A stretch of 64,000 nucleotides of DNA, taken from NCBI RefSeq assembly GCF_004124325.1, contig NZ_QBDT01000001.1:4278001-4342000 (forward strand), given 5' to 3'. Origin of the DNA: Streptomyces sp. L2. Its GTDB lineage: Bacteria > Actinomycetota > Actinomycetes > Streptomycetales > Streptomycetaceae. This document shows, piece by piece, positions 40,327 through 47,944 of the stretch (position 1 is its first letter; every line of letters starts with the position of its first letter). The position numbers and the translations under genes were made by a program. The notes under the pieces were generated by a model, which did not search any database, was not told the DNA's origin, and was given only the letters and a program-made list of their open reading frames with translations.

Positions 40327-41430
40327 TCAGGCTCGGCGGATGTAGAGCCGCAGGGCCGTGTCCAGGTCGTGCTCCGCGTGAGCCGTGCGCTCCTCCTCCA
40401 CGGTCGCCCGGGTGAACCCCGCCCGGGCCACCACGCGCTGGGACGGAGCGTTGTCCGCCTCGATCGAGGCGAAGACCATGCTGACGTCGTCCCGGGCCAG
40501 CGCCCACTCCGCGAGCGCGTTCAGCGCCTCCGTGGCGTAGCCCTGGCCGCGAGCGCCCTCGACGAGGTCGTAGCCGATCTCGACGCGGCCGTCCTCGTCC
40601 GGCACGCCGTGGAAGCCCATGCCGCCGACCGCCCGCCCGTCCTCCCGCCGGACGAGGGCGAAGACCCCGAACTCGGGGCGGTGGACGCCCGCTTCGTACG
40701 CCTTGGTCATGAACCCGGCGGCCTGGCGCGTGCCGTCGTACGGGCCGCCCTCGATCCACTCGAAGCCGCCGTCGCCGCCGAGGCGCAGGTCACGGGCGGC
40801 GGCGGGGCGGATGCCGGTGAGGACGAGGCGCTCGGTCGGGAGGACGAGGTTGTTGTGCCAGCGCCACTCGGTGACCGGGGCCCGGCCGGGCAGCTCGCCG
40901 CGTCCGGTGGCCCACAGCAGGGTCGGCCAGGGGGCGGGTCCGGGCTGGACGTGCGGGAACAGCCACTCCAGCACGGCCTGGGCCAGCTCCTCGCCCGGCT
41001 CGTAGTCCAGGCCGAGGCCCTCGGCGATGTCATGGGTGTGCAGCAGCACCTCGGCGACGCCCATCGCGGCGAAGCCCTCGCGGTCGGCGCTGCGGAACGG
41101 GTAGGGGTGGAAGGCGCGGACGCCGGGCGGGGTGGTGCGGACGGCGGCGGCGAACAGGGCGCCGGTGGACTGGATGACGTGCAGCAGGCCGGAGTTGTCG
41201 GTGCCGTCGTCGAGGGTGATCTCGAAGGGGACGTAGTCGTCCTGGGCGCGGCCGGCCAGGTTGGCGGCGTAGGCGATCAGGTCCTCGGCGATGTGGAACG
41301 CCGTGGTGAGGCAACTCCATTCCACCCGCCCGGCGTTGACCGCGGTCCAGTCCCGGCCCACGGCGTCCCGCAGCACCGCCACGCATCCCGCGACGGCCTC
41401 GTCCACCTGATCCCCACCCATGGCAAGCAT
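40327..41430 (-). CDS. DinB-like (maleylpyruvate isomerase N-domain) - GNAT acetyltransferase fusion
   Basis: A 367-residue two-domain protein. Residues about 1-215 form a mycothiol-dependent maleylpyruvate isomerase N-terminal-type four-helix bundle (EWSCLTTAFHIAEDLIAYAANLAG, GVAEVLLHTHDIAEGLGL with the metal His pattern). Residues about 220-367 are a RimJ/RimL-like GNAT domain (GYDLVEGARGQGYATEALNALAEWAL). The fusion is uncommon but continuous and in frame. Substrates unknown. ATG 41430 (or 41421). Confidence 0.82.
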   Translation of the reverse strand: MLAMGGDQVDEAVAGCVAVLRDAVGRDWTAVNAGRVEWSCLTTAFHIAEDLIAYAANLAGRAQDDYVPFEITLDDGTDNSGLLHVIQSTGALFAAAVRTTPPGVRAFHPYPFRSADREGFAAMGVAEVLLHTHDIAEGLGLDYEPGEELAQAVLEWLFPHVQPGPAPWPTLLWATGRGELPGRAPVTEWRWHNNLVLPTERLVLTGIRPAAARDLRLGGDGGFEWIEGGPYDGTRQAAGFMTKAYEAGVHRPEFGVFALVRREDGRAVGGMGFHGVPDEDGRVEIGYDLVEGARGQGYATEALNALAEWALARDDVSMVFASIEADNAPSQRVVARAGFTRATVEEERTAHAEHDLDTALRLYIRRA

Positions 41431-41483
41431 GCCCGAAGGGTAGGGGGCGCGGGCCGGGCGGGGCGACCCGATTTCCCCTCCCC

Positions 41484-42308
41484 TCAGGACGACAGCAGGT
41501 CCAGTTCGGCCGTGAGGTTGTAGCGGGCCGTGGCCTCCCAGTGCTCCTGCCCGTAGGGCGTGCGGAACAGCGCGGGCAGGGACAGGAGGTGGCGCAGGAT
41601 CGCCGAGCGGCCCTCGCGGAAGGCGTCGGGCGGGACGAAGTGGTACTCCTCGCGGACCTCGGCCGTGTAGGCGGCGTACGCCGACGGAGGCGCGGCGAGG
41701 ACGGCGAGGTCGGCGTCGCACAGGACCTGGCCGTTGGTGTCGGAGACGGCGGGGTCGTGGGTGACGGTCAGCCGGACCAGGCGGGCCACCTCGGCGGTGG
41801 CGGACGCGGGGACGCCGGCCTCCGGGAGGGCGCGTTCGGCGAGGTGGGCCGAGCGCTCCTCGTTCTCCGAGCGGTCGGGGAGATAGACCGCGTCGTGGAA
41901 CCAGGCGGCCAGCCGGACGAGGTCCGGCTCCGCCGCGTACGCCTCCAGGGTGTCGATGTGGTCCAGCACCGCGGTCAGATGGGTCAGCGTGTGGTAGTGC
42001 CGCTGCGGCTCCTGCCAGCGGGCGAGGAGGTTGTCGGCGTACGGGAGGGGGTCGGGGTGCGGGGCGGGGGCGGGGTGCGACACGGGGGCATGGCTGGCGT
42101 GCGGCGCGGGGTCTGCGTGCGGTGCGGGGGCATGCTCGGTGTGCGGCGCGGGGTTGGGGGGCGGCAGCGGGTCGGGGTGCGGTACCGGGTTGGGGTCGGC
42201 GTGCGGCGCGAGATCGGCGTGCGGCCGCGAGGCCGGGGTGCCGCCGGGTGCGCGGGCGGCCTCCAGGGCGCGGACGAAGCGGGCGCGCAGGGCATCGGGG
42301 TCGGCCAT
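41484..42308 (-). CDS. HD-domain phosphohydrolase-like protein with Pro/His-rich insertion
   Basis: A 274-residue HD-type protein: HYHTLTHLTAVLDHIDTL, LVRLAAWFHDAVYLPDRSENEERSAHLAE (HD pair), THDPAVSDTNGQVLCDADLAVL (third Asp). This matches the predicted metal-dependent HD phosphohydrolase family of about 200 aa. An extra segment of about 70 residues near the N-terminus is a repeat of PHADP/PHPDP units and breaks the normal start (ALRARFVRALEA ... DNLLARWQEPQRHYHT). The DNA beneath is an imperfect GTGCGGGGC-type tandem repeat. ATG 42308 (or 42326). Confidence 0.82.
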   Translation of the reverse strand: MADPDALRARFVRALEAARAPGGTPASRPHADLAPHADPNPVPHPDPLPPPNPAPHTEHAPAPHADPAPHASHAPVSHPAPAPHPDPLPYADNLLARWQEPQRHYHTLTHLTAVLDHIDTLEAYAAEPDLVRLAAWFHDAVYLPDRSENEERSAHLAERALPEAGVPASATAEVARLVRLTVTHDPAVSDTNGQVLCDADLAVLAAPPSAYAAYTAEVREEYHFVPPDAFREGRSAILRHLLSLPALFRTPYGQEHWEATARYNLTAELDLLSS

Positions 42309-42392
42309 CTCCCCATTCTCGGCCATGGCCCCCTTGGCGTGTGGTCACCGGCACCCGGGGCGTGGGGGCCGGTGCGGCGGGGCATAGTCTAA

Positions 42393-42408
42393 ATTGGACT
42401 AGACCTGT
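42393..42408 (+). promoter_or_regulatory. DasR-responsive element (dre) candidate upstream of cutC
   Basis: ATTGGACTAGACCTGT matches 14 of 16 positions of A(C/T)TGGTCTAGACCA(G/C)T. It lies 69 bases before cutC, within the likely promoter. Confidence 0.6.
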
Positions 42409-42476
42409 AGTGCCTGCTGCCACTGTCACTGTCAATGTCACTGTCCTACCCGTGCCCGGCCGAAGAATGGGGTGCC

Positions 42477-43175
42477 ATGAGCAAGCGTGCAGTCCTGGAG
42501 GTGATCGCCCTCGACATCGAGGACGCGGTGGCCGCCCAGGCGGGAGGCGCGGACCGCCTCGAACTGGTCACCGAGATGGCGGCCGACGGCCTCACTCCCT
42601 CGGCGCGGACCTTCGCCGGGATAAGGGCCGCCGTCGACATCGACCTGCGCGTGATGCTCCGGCTGGCGGACGGGTTCGCGGCGGGCGACGCCAAGGACCT
42701 CGACCGGCTGGTGGGCGTGGCCCGTGAGCTGCGGGACGCGGGGGCCGACCAGTTCGTGCTCGGCTTCCTCGACGCGGAGGACGGCGTGGACCTCGACGCC
42801 GTCGAACGGGTGGTCGCCGCGCTGGACGGCGCGCGCTGGACGTTCCACCGGGCCATCGACCGCGCTGCCGACCGCGAGGCGCTGCGCAAGCAGCTCGCCG
42901 ACCTGCCGGGGCTGGACACCTACCTGACGGCGGGGGCGGCTGAGGGGGTGGACGGCGGCCTGTCCACGCTCACGGCGGAGGCGTGCCGACGGGGCGAACA
43001 GGGGTACGACCAGACGATCCTCGTCGGCGGCGGGCTGCGCCTTGAACACGTGCCGGCGCTTGTGGACGCCGGGCTCGACGCCTTCCACATCGGCGGGGCG
43101 GCGCGACCCCGGGGGTGGGAGGGGGCGGTGTCTGCGGGGGCTGTGGCGGAGTGGCGTGCGGTGTTGGACGGGTAG
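42477..43175 (+). CDS. cutC: CutC-family protein
   Basis: A 232-residue TIM-barrel protein of the CutC family: LEVIALDIEDAVAAQAGGADRLELVTEMAADGLTPS, FVLGFLDAEDGVDLDAVERVV, FHRAIDRAADRE, LTAGAAEGVDGGLSTL, FHIGGAARP. CutC was named for copper homeostasis, but its biochemical role is unsettled and it may be a sugar-type enzyme. The dre-like site upstream ties it to amino-sugar control in this genome (inference). ATG 42477 chosen by alignment of the family start (SKRAVLEVIA). Confidence 0.9.
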   Translation: MSKRAVLEVIALDIEDAVAAQAGGADRLELVTEMAADGLTPSARTFAGIRAAVDIDLRVMLRLADGFAAGDAKDLDRLVGVARELRDAGADQFVLGFLDAEDGVDLDAVERVVAALDGARWTFHRAIDRAADREALRKQLADLPGLDTYLTAGAAEGVDGGLSTLTAEACRRGEQGYDQTILVGGGLRLEHVPALVDAGLDAFHIGGAARPRGWEGAVSAGAVAEWRAVLDG

Positions 43176-43217
43176 GTCTTTGCGCCGAGGGGGTGGCGGT
43201 GCGTGTTCGGGTGCGTT

Positions 43218-43470
43218 GTGGCTTGTCGCGCCCGTGCGGCGGAGCCGGATATGGGCAGAGCCCCGCGCCCCTTTCGGGGCGGCCCGGTCCTCCCTCGTGC
43301 GGGTCTCGTGTGGCTGGTCGCGCCCGCGCGGCGGAGCCGCATATTGGTAGAGCCCCGCGCCCCTTGCAGGGGCGCGCCCGTCTTCCCTCGTGCGGGTCGC
43401 GTGTGGCTGGTCGCGCCCGCGTGGCGGAGCCGCATATTGGTAGAGCCCCGCGCCCCTTTCGGGGCGCCCT
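43218..43470. repeat. Three tandem copies of the type B Streptomyces repeat
   Basis: Copies start at 43218, 43310 and 43403 (spacing 92 and 93). Each runs GTGGCTNGTCGCGCCCG, GGCGGAGCCG, TATTGG(T/C)AGAGCCCCGCG and a GGGGC hairpin. The 300-base gap between cutC and the helD-like gene consists almost entirely of them. The block may act as a terminator for both convergent genes. Confidence 0.9.
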
Positions 43471-43477
43471 GCTCGGC

Positions 43478-45556
43478 CTAGTCGGTCAGTTGCGGCGGCA
43501 GCGGGGTCGTGTGGGTGACCGTGAGGCCGGAGACCGCTCGGGTGAGGGAGACGTAGAGGCGGCGTAGGCCCGTTCGTTCGTCTGGTTCGGCGTCGACCAC
43601 GGCCTGGGGTTCGTCCAGGACGACGTAGTCGTACTCCAGGCCCTTGGCGAGGGAGGCCGGGACCAGGGTGAGGCGGGTGTCGCGGGTCGTCTCCTCGCCG
43701 GGGGAGAGGTGGGAGATGCCGGCCGCCGTCAGGGCCTCGGCGAGCGCGGGGACGCGGGAGTCCGCCGCGATCAGGCCGGTCGAGCCCTCGTGCCGCAGCA
43801 ACTCCTCGCAGGCGGCGACGACTTCGGCGGTCTCCGTCACCGTACGCACCTCGAAGAAGCCCGGGTTCTCCCGGACCGAGGCGACCGGGGCGAGGCCGGG
43901 CGCGATGTGGGGGAGGAGGCGGGAGGCGTAGGCGATGACGTCCGTGGGGACGCGGAAGCCGGCCGTCAACTCCTCGATGACACCCTCCTGTTTGCCCAGG
44001 TGGGCCAGCGCCTCGTCCCAACTCCGGGTCGCCCACGGCGTCGTACCCTGCGCCAGGTCGCCGAGGACGGTCGCGCTGCCCGTCGTGCAGCGGCGGCCGA
44101 CCGCGCGGTACTGCATCGGGGAGAGGTCCTGCGCCTCGTCGAGCACGACATGGCCGAGGGAGTGGGTACGCCGGATCAGGTCGGTCGCCTCGTCGATCAG
44201 CACCGCGTCCGCGGCGGACCACTTGGCCGACTTCACGCTCCGCACGGGCTTCGCCCACAGGATCGTCTTCTGCTCGTCCTCGTCGAGGACCCCCTCCGCG
44301 TGCTCGGCGAGGAAGTCCGCGTCGGTGAGCAGCCGCAGCACCAGCTTGGCCGGATCGACGTCCGGCCAGATCGCCTTCACGGCCGCCTTCACCGCGCTGT
44401 TGCGGGCGACCGCGTCCTGCACCCTGTCGTCCGGCGCCTCCCCGGACCGCTCCATCTGTACCAGCACCGCGTGCGCGATCCGCTGCGGGAGGGCCTCGCG
44501 GGCGGCGCCGTAGCGGATGTCCCGGTCCAGCAACTCGCGGACGATGTCCTCCAGTTCGTACGCCGGGACACGCCACCGGCGCGAGCCGCGCACGACCACG
44601 ACCGGCTCCGCCGGCATGGTCACGTGCGCGTACAGGGCACGCCTGAGGACCTCGGCCATCCGGGCGTCGCCCTTGACGATCGCGGCGGTCGCCTCGTCCG
44701 TGCCGCCCACCTCCACGTGCGCGACCAGGTCGTCGACGGTGGCCTGCCGCACGGTCAGCTCGCCCAGCGCGGGCAGGACCTGCTCGATGTAGTGCAGGAA
44801 TGACTTGTTCGGCCCGATGACCAGCGTGCCGGTGCGGGCGAGCCGCTCCCGGTGCGCGTACAGCAGGTACGCCACCCGGTGCAGGCCGACCGCCGTCTTC
44901 CCGGTGCCGGGCCCTCCCTGCACGCAGACCGTGCCGGACAGGCCGGAGCGGACGATCTCGTCCTGCTCGGGCTGGATGGTGGCCACGATGTCCCGCATCG
45001 GGCCGACGCGCGGCCGCTCGATCTCCTGCTGGAGTAGCTTGCTGGTGGTGGCCGCCTCGGCCGGGTCGGACAGGTGCTCGTCCTCGTAGGCGGTGAGGTC
45101 GCCGCCGGTGTAGCCGAAGCGGCGGCGCAGCGCGATGTCCAGCGGGTCCTTCTTGGACGCCCGGTAGAACGGCTGGGAGACGGGCGCGCGCCAGTCGATG
45201 ACCATGGGGTCGCCGTCGGCGTCGTGCACGTGCCGGCGCCCGATGTAGAACCTCTCCCCGTACGCCCCTTCCGCCTGCTCGGCGCCCGGTGCGTGCAGGT
45301 AGTCGAGGCGGCCGAAGAAGAGCGGGGTGTCGCTGAGGTCGGCGAGCGCCTTGATGCGGTCGTCGATCTGGCGGGCCAGGACCTCGGCGTTGACCCAGTT
45401 CGCGGTGACGTCCCTGATGTCCAGCGACTCGACGTCCTCACGCATGGCCCGCAGCGCGGAGCGGGACGCGGAGAGGTGGGAGCGTTCGCGCAGGAGGGGG
45501 TTGTCGTCGCCGTCCGCGAGGGGCGTGGCGACGGGGTCGTGGGCGGGCGTGGACAA
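43478..45556 (-). CDS. HelD/HelR-like superfamily 1 ATPase (RNA polymerase-associated)
   Basis: A 692-residue UvrD-like ATPase without an N-terminal nuclease. Motif I VQGGPGTGKTAVGLHRVAYLLY, motif II VVLDEAQDLSPMQYRAVGRR, GDLAQGTTPWA, and motif VI RRLYVSLTRAVSGLTVTH. The N-terminal 110 residues form the coiled-coil type arm (LRERSHLSASRSALRAMREDVE) that HelD inserts into RNA polymerase. HelD proteins recycle stalled RNA polymerase; the Streptomyces relative HelR also confers rifamycin tolerance. I saw no rifamycin-associated element upstream, so I do not assign HelR. TTG 45556 has GGAGGCACCCC upstream. Confidence 0.88.
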   Translation of the reverse strand: MSTPAHDPVATPLADGDDNPLLRERSHLSASRSALRAMREDVESLDIRDVTANWVNAEVLARQIDDRIKALADLSDTPLFFGRLDYLHAPGAEQAEGAYGERFYIGRRHVHDADGDPMVIDWRAPVSQPFYRASKKDPLDIALRRRFGYTGGDLTAYEDEHLSDPAEAATTSKLLQQEIERPRVGPMRDIVATIQPEQDEIVRSGLSGTVCVQGGPGTGKTAVGLHRVAYLLYAHRERLARTGTLVIGPNKSFLHYIEQVLPALGELTVRQATVDDLVAHVEVGGTDEATAAIVKGDARMAEVLRRALYAHVTMPAEPVVVVRGSRRWRVPAYELEDIVRELLDRDIRYGAAREALPQRIAHAVLVQMERSGEAPDDRVQDAVARNSAVKAAVKAIWPDVDPAKLVLRLLTDADFLAEHAEGVLDEDEQKTILWAKPVRSVKSAKWSAADAVLIDEATDLIRRTHSLGHVVLDEAQDLSPMQYRAVGRRCTTGSATVLGDLAQGTTPWATRSWDEALAHLGKQEGVIEELTAGFRVPTDVIAYASRLLPHIAPGLAPVASVRENPGFFEVRTVTETAEVVAACEELLRHEGSTGLIAADSRVPALAEALTAAGISHLSPGEETTRDTRLTLVPASLAKGLEYDYVVLDEPQAVVDAEPDERTGLRRLYVSLTRAVSGLTVTHTTPLPPQLTD

Positions 45557-45899
45557 GGGGGTGCCTCCGGTGACCTGCTGGCCTGTGGGCCTGCTGCGTG
45601 GGTTGCGTCGGTACGTCGGTGCCGTCCGGTTTCCGTCCGGGCGGCCGCGCTCCGCGGTGCGGGAGGCGGGCAAGAGAGGAGATTCTAGGTGGTGGGGCAG
45701 GATAGGGACCAATGGATTTACCGGCCGCCGGCCCTGTCCCCGTCCCGGCCCCCGTCCCTCACCGTCCCGGCGCCGTCCCCTAGGGGGTGGAGGCCCCCGG
45801 AGTAGGGGCCGGAGTCCACCCAGGGGTCTACTCGGAGGCCTCCGTGATTGGACCCGTGGGCCGATTCCGGATCGGTGTCCCAAGTCGGACCATGGGGAC
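45557..45899. other. Divergent intergenic region of the helD-like gene
   Basis: 343 bases without a gene. It holds a GGGGG-TGGAG-GCCCCC hairpin at about 45783-45799 and a second GC-rich pairing stretch near 45800-45845 (GGAGTAGG against CCTACTCC-type arms) before the small gene at 45900. Looks like promoter and leader sequence; no consensus promoter fixed. Confidence 0.4.
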
Positions 45900-46082
45900 A
45901 TGAGCGCAGCAACCATCTCTCCAGCCCCTGTCCGACCCCCCACCGGTGCCACGGCCGTGGACGGCCCCCACCGCCACCCGCTGGGCAACGCGCTGCGTGC
46001 CGTCAAGGTGTTCGCGGAGGCCGCCTTCGGCGTCGTGATCCTCGGTGAGTACGGCGAGGAAGCGGGCATACGCCGTAAGTGA
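45900..46082 (+). CDS. Small conserved Streptomyces protein, 60 aa
   Basis: Starts MSAATISPAPVRPPTGATAV, continues into a hydrophobic and basic helix (NALRAVKVFAEAAFGVVILGEYGEE) and ends in RRK. No domain recognised; I have seen similar short proteins in other streptomycetes. The helix could be membrane-associated, but it is short. ATG 45900; convergent with the XPB-like helicase gene. Confidence 0.65.
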   Translation: MSAATISPAPVRPPTGATAVDGPHRHPLGNALRAVKVFAEAAFGVVILGEYGEEAGIRRK

Positions 46083-46117
46083 GCGGGCTCGCGTGAGCCG
46101 GCCGTTGAGCGGTCTGC

Positions 46118-47761
46118 TCAGCCGTCGGCGAGGATCTCGTCGGCGTCCATGATCCGGTACGCGTAGCCCTGTTCGGCCAGGAACCGCTGGCGGTGCGCGG
46201 CGAAGTCCTGGTCGATGGTGTCCCGGGCGACCACCGAGTAGAAGTGGGCCTGGTGACCGTCGGCTTTGGGGCGCAGGACGCGGCCGAGGCGCTGTGCCTC
46301 CTCCTGGCGCGAGCCGAACGTGCCAGACACCTGGATGGCGACCGTGGCCTCCGGCAGGTCGATGGAGAAGTTCGCCACCTTCGACACCACGAGCACACTG
46401 ATCTCGCCCTCACGGAACGCGTCGAACAGCTTCTCGCGCTGCGCGTTGGACGTCTCGCCCTTGATCACCGGCGCGTTCAGATGCTCGCCCAGCTCGTCCA
46501 GCTGGTCGATGTACTGGCCGATGACGAGGATCTGCTGGCCGGCGAACCGGCGCACCAGCGCCTCCGTGACCTTCCGCTTGGTCGCCGTCGTCGCACAGAA
46601 GCGGTACTTCTCCTCCGTCTCGGCGGTGGCGTAGGCGAGCCGCTCGGATTCGGTGAGGTTGACGCGGACCTCGACGCAGTCGGCGGGCGCGATGTAGCCC
46701 TGCGCCTCGATCTCCTTCCACGGCGCGTCGAACCGCTTGGGGCCGATGAGGGAGAACACGTCCGACTCGCGGCCGTCCTCGCGCACCAGCGTCGCGGTGA
46801 GACCGAGCCGGCGGCGGGCCTGCAGATCGGCGGTGAACTTGAAGACGGGAGCGGGCAGCAGATGGACCTCGTCGTAGACGATCAGACCCCAGTCGCGGGA
46901 GTCGAAGAGCTCCAGGTGCGGGTAGACGCCCTTCCGCCGGGTCGTCAGCACCTGGTAGGTGGCGATGGTGACCGGCCGGATCTCCTTGCGCGTCCCGCTG
47001 TACTCGCCGATCTCGTCCTCGGTCAGCGAGGTCCGCTTCACCAGCTCGTGCTTCCACTGCCGGGCGGAGACGGTGTTGGTGACGAGGATCAGCGTGGTCG
47101 ACTTGGCCTGCGCCATGGAGCCGGCACCGACCAGCGTCTTCCCGGCGCCGCAGGGCAGTACGACGACGCCGCTGCCGCCGTGCCAGAAGTTCTCCACGGC
47201 CTGCTTCTGGTACGGCCGCAGCGCCCAGCCGTCCTCGGCCAGTTCGATGGGGTGCGCCTCGCCGTCCACGTACCCGGCGAGGTCCTCGGCCGGCCAGCCC
47301 AGCTTCAACAGGGTCTGCTTGATCTGCCCGCGTTCGGAGGGGTGCACGGCGACGGTGTCCGCGTCGATCCGGGCGCCGACCAGCGGGGCGATCCGCTTGG
47401 ACTTCAGTACCTCCTCCAGCACCGGCCGGTCGGTGGTGGTGAGCACCAGTCCGTGCGCGGGGTGCTTGGACAGGGCCAGCCTGCCGTAGCGGTCCATGGT
47501 CTCGGCGATGTCGACGAGCAGCGCGTGCGGCACCGGGTAGCGGCTGTACTCCACCAGCGCGTCGACGACCTGTTCGGCGTCGTGCCCGGCGGCCCGCGCG
47601 TTCCACAGGCCCAGCGGGGTGACCCGGTAGGTGTGGATGTGCTCGGGCGCCCGCTCCAGTTCGGCGAAGGGCGCGATGGCCCGACGGCAGTCGTCGGCCC
47701 GCTCGTGGTCGACTTCCAGGAGCAGCGTCTTGTCGGACTGGACGATCAGCGGACCATTCAC
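46118..47761 (-). CDS. XPB/Rad25-like superfamily 2 DNA helicase
   Basis: A 547-residue helicase of the bacterial XPB type. N-terminal damage-recognition-like region (DYGRL...LGARIDADTVAVHPSERGQIKQ), motif I LPCGAGKTLVGAGSM, motif Ia TNTVSARQWKHEL, motif II (DEAH-equivalent) YDEVHLLPAPVFKF, LTATLVRED, motif IV-VI with RLGRVLRP. It unwinds DNA in repair or transcription. Start GTG 47761. In Streptomyces and mycobacteria it is commonly followed by a helicase-associated-domain gene, as here at 47945-50656. Confidence 0.93.
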   Translation of the reverse strand: MNGPLIVQSDKTLLLEVDHERADDCRRAIAPFAELERAPEHIHTYRVTPLGLWNARAAGHDAEQVVDALVEYSRYPVPHALLVDIAETMDRYGRLALSKHPAHGLVLTTTDRPVLEEVLKSKRIAPLVGARIDADTVAVHPSERGQIKQTLLKLGWPAEDLAGYVDGEAHPIELAEDGWALRPYQKQAVENFWHGGSGVVVLPCGAGKTLVGAGSMAQAKSTTLILVTNTVSARQWKHELVKRTSLTEDEIGEYSGTRKEIRPVTIATYQVLTTRRKGVYPHLELFDSRDWGLIVYDEVHLLPAPVFKFTADLQARRRLGLTATLVREDGRESDVFSLIGPKRFDAPWKEIEAQGYIAPADCVEVRVNLTESERLAYATAETEEKYRFCATTATKRKVTEALVRRFAGQQILVIGQYIDQLDELGEHLNAPVIKGETSNAQREKLFDAFREGEISVLVVSKVANFSIDLPEATVAIQVSGTFGSRQEEAQRLGRVLRPKADGHQAHFYSVVARDTIDQDFAAHRQRFLAEQGYAYRIMDADEILADG

Positions 47762-47831
47762 CTGCGTAATCCTTCCGCACGGCCTGAGACAGCGGCCAAA
47801 CGTCCAGTGTGCCCTAAACCCCGGCGATCAC

Positions 47832-47927
47832 GGGCAGGTCCGGGGTCCGGTCATCGGGCAGGTGCGGGTCCCGGTCATCGGGCAGGTGCGGGTCCCGGTC
47901 ATGGGGCAGGTCCGGGTTCGGGTCATG
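47832..47927. repeat. 24-bp tandem repeat, four copies
   Basis: GGGCAGGT(G/C)CGGGTCCCGGTCAT(C/G) units repeated four times between the XPB-like gene and its neighbour. The middle two are identical. Confidence 0.9.
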
Positions 47928-47944
47928 GGGAGGCCGGGGAGGCC

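Noticed and set aside
45557..45899. Rifamycin-associated element upstream of the HelD-like gene
   Set aside because: No GGGGCTTGC-type dyad is present in the promoter region.
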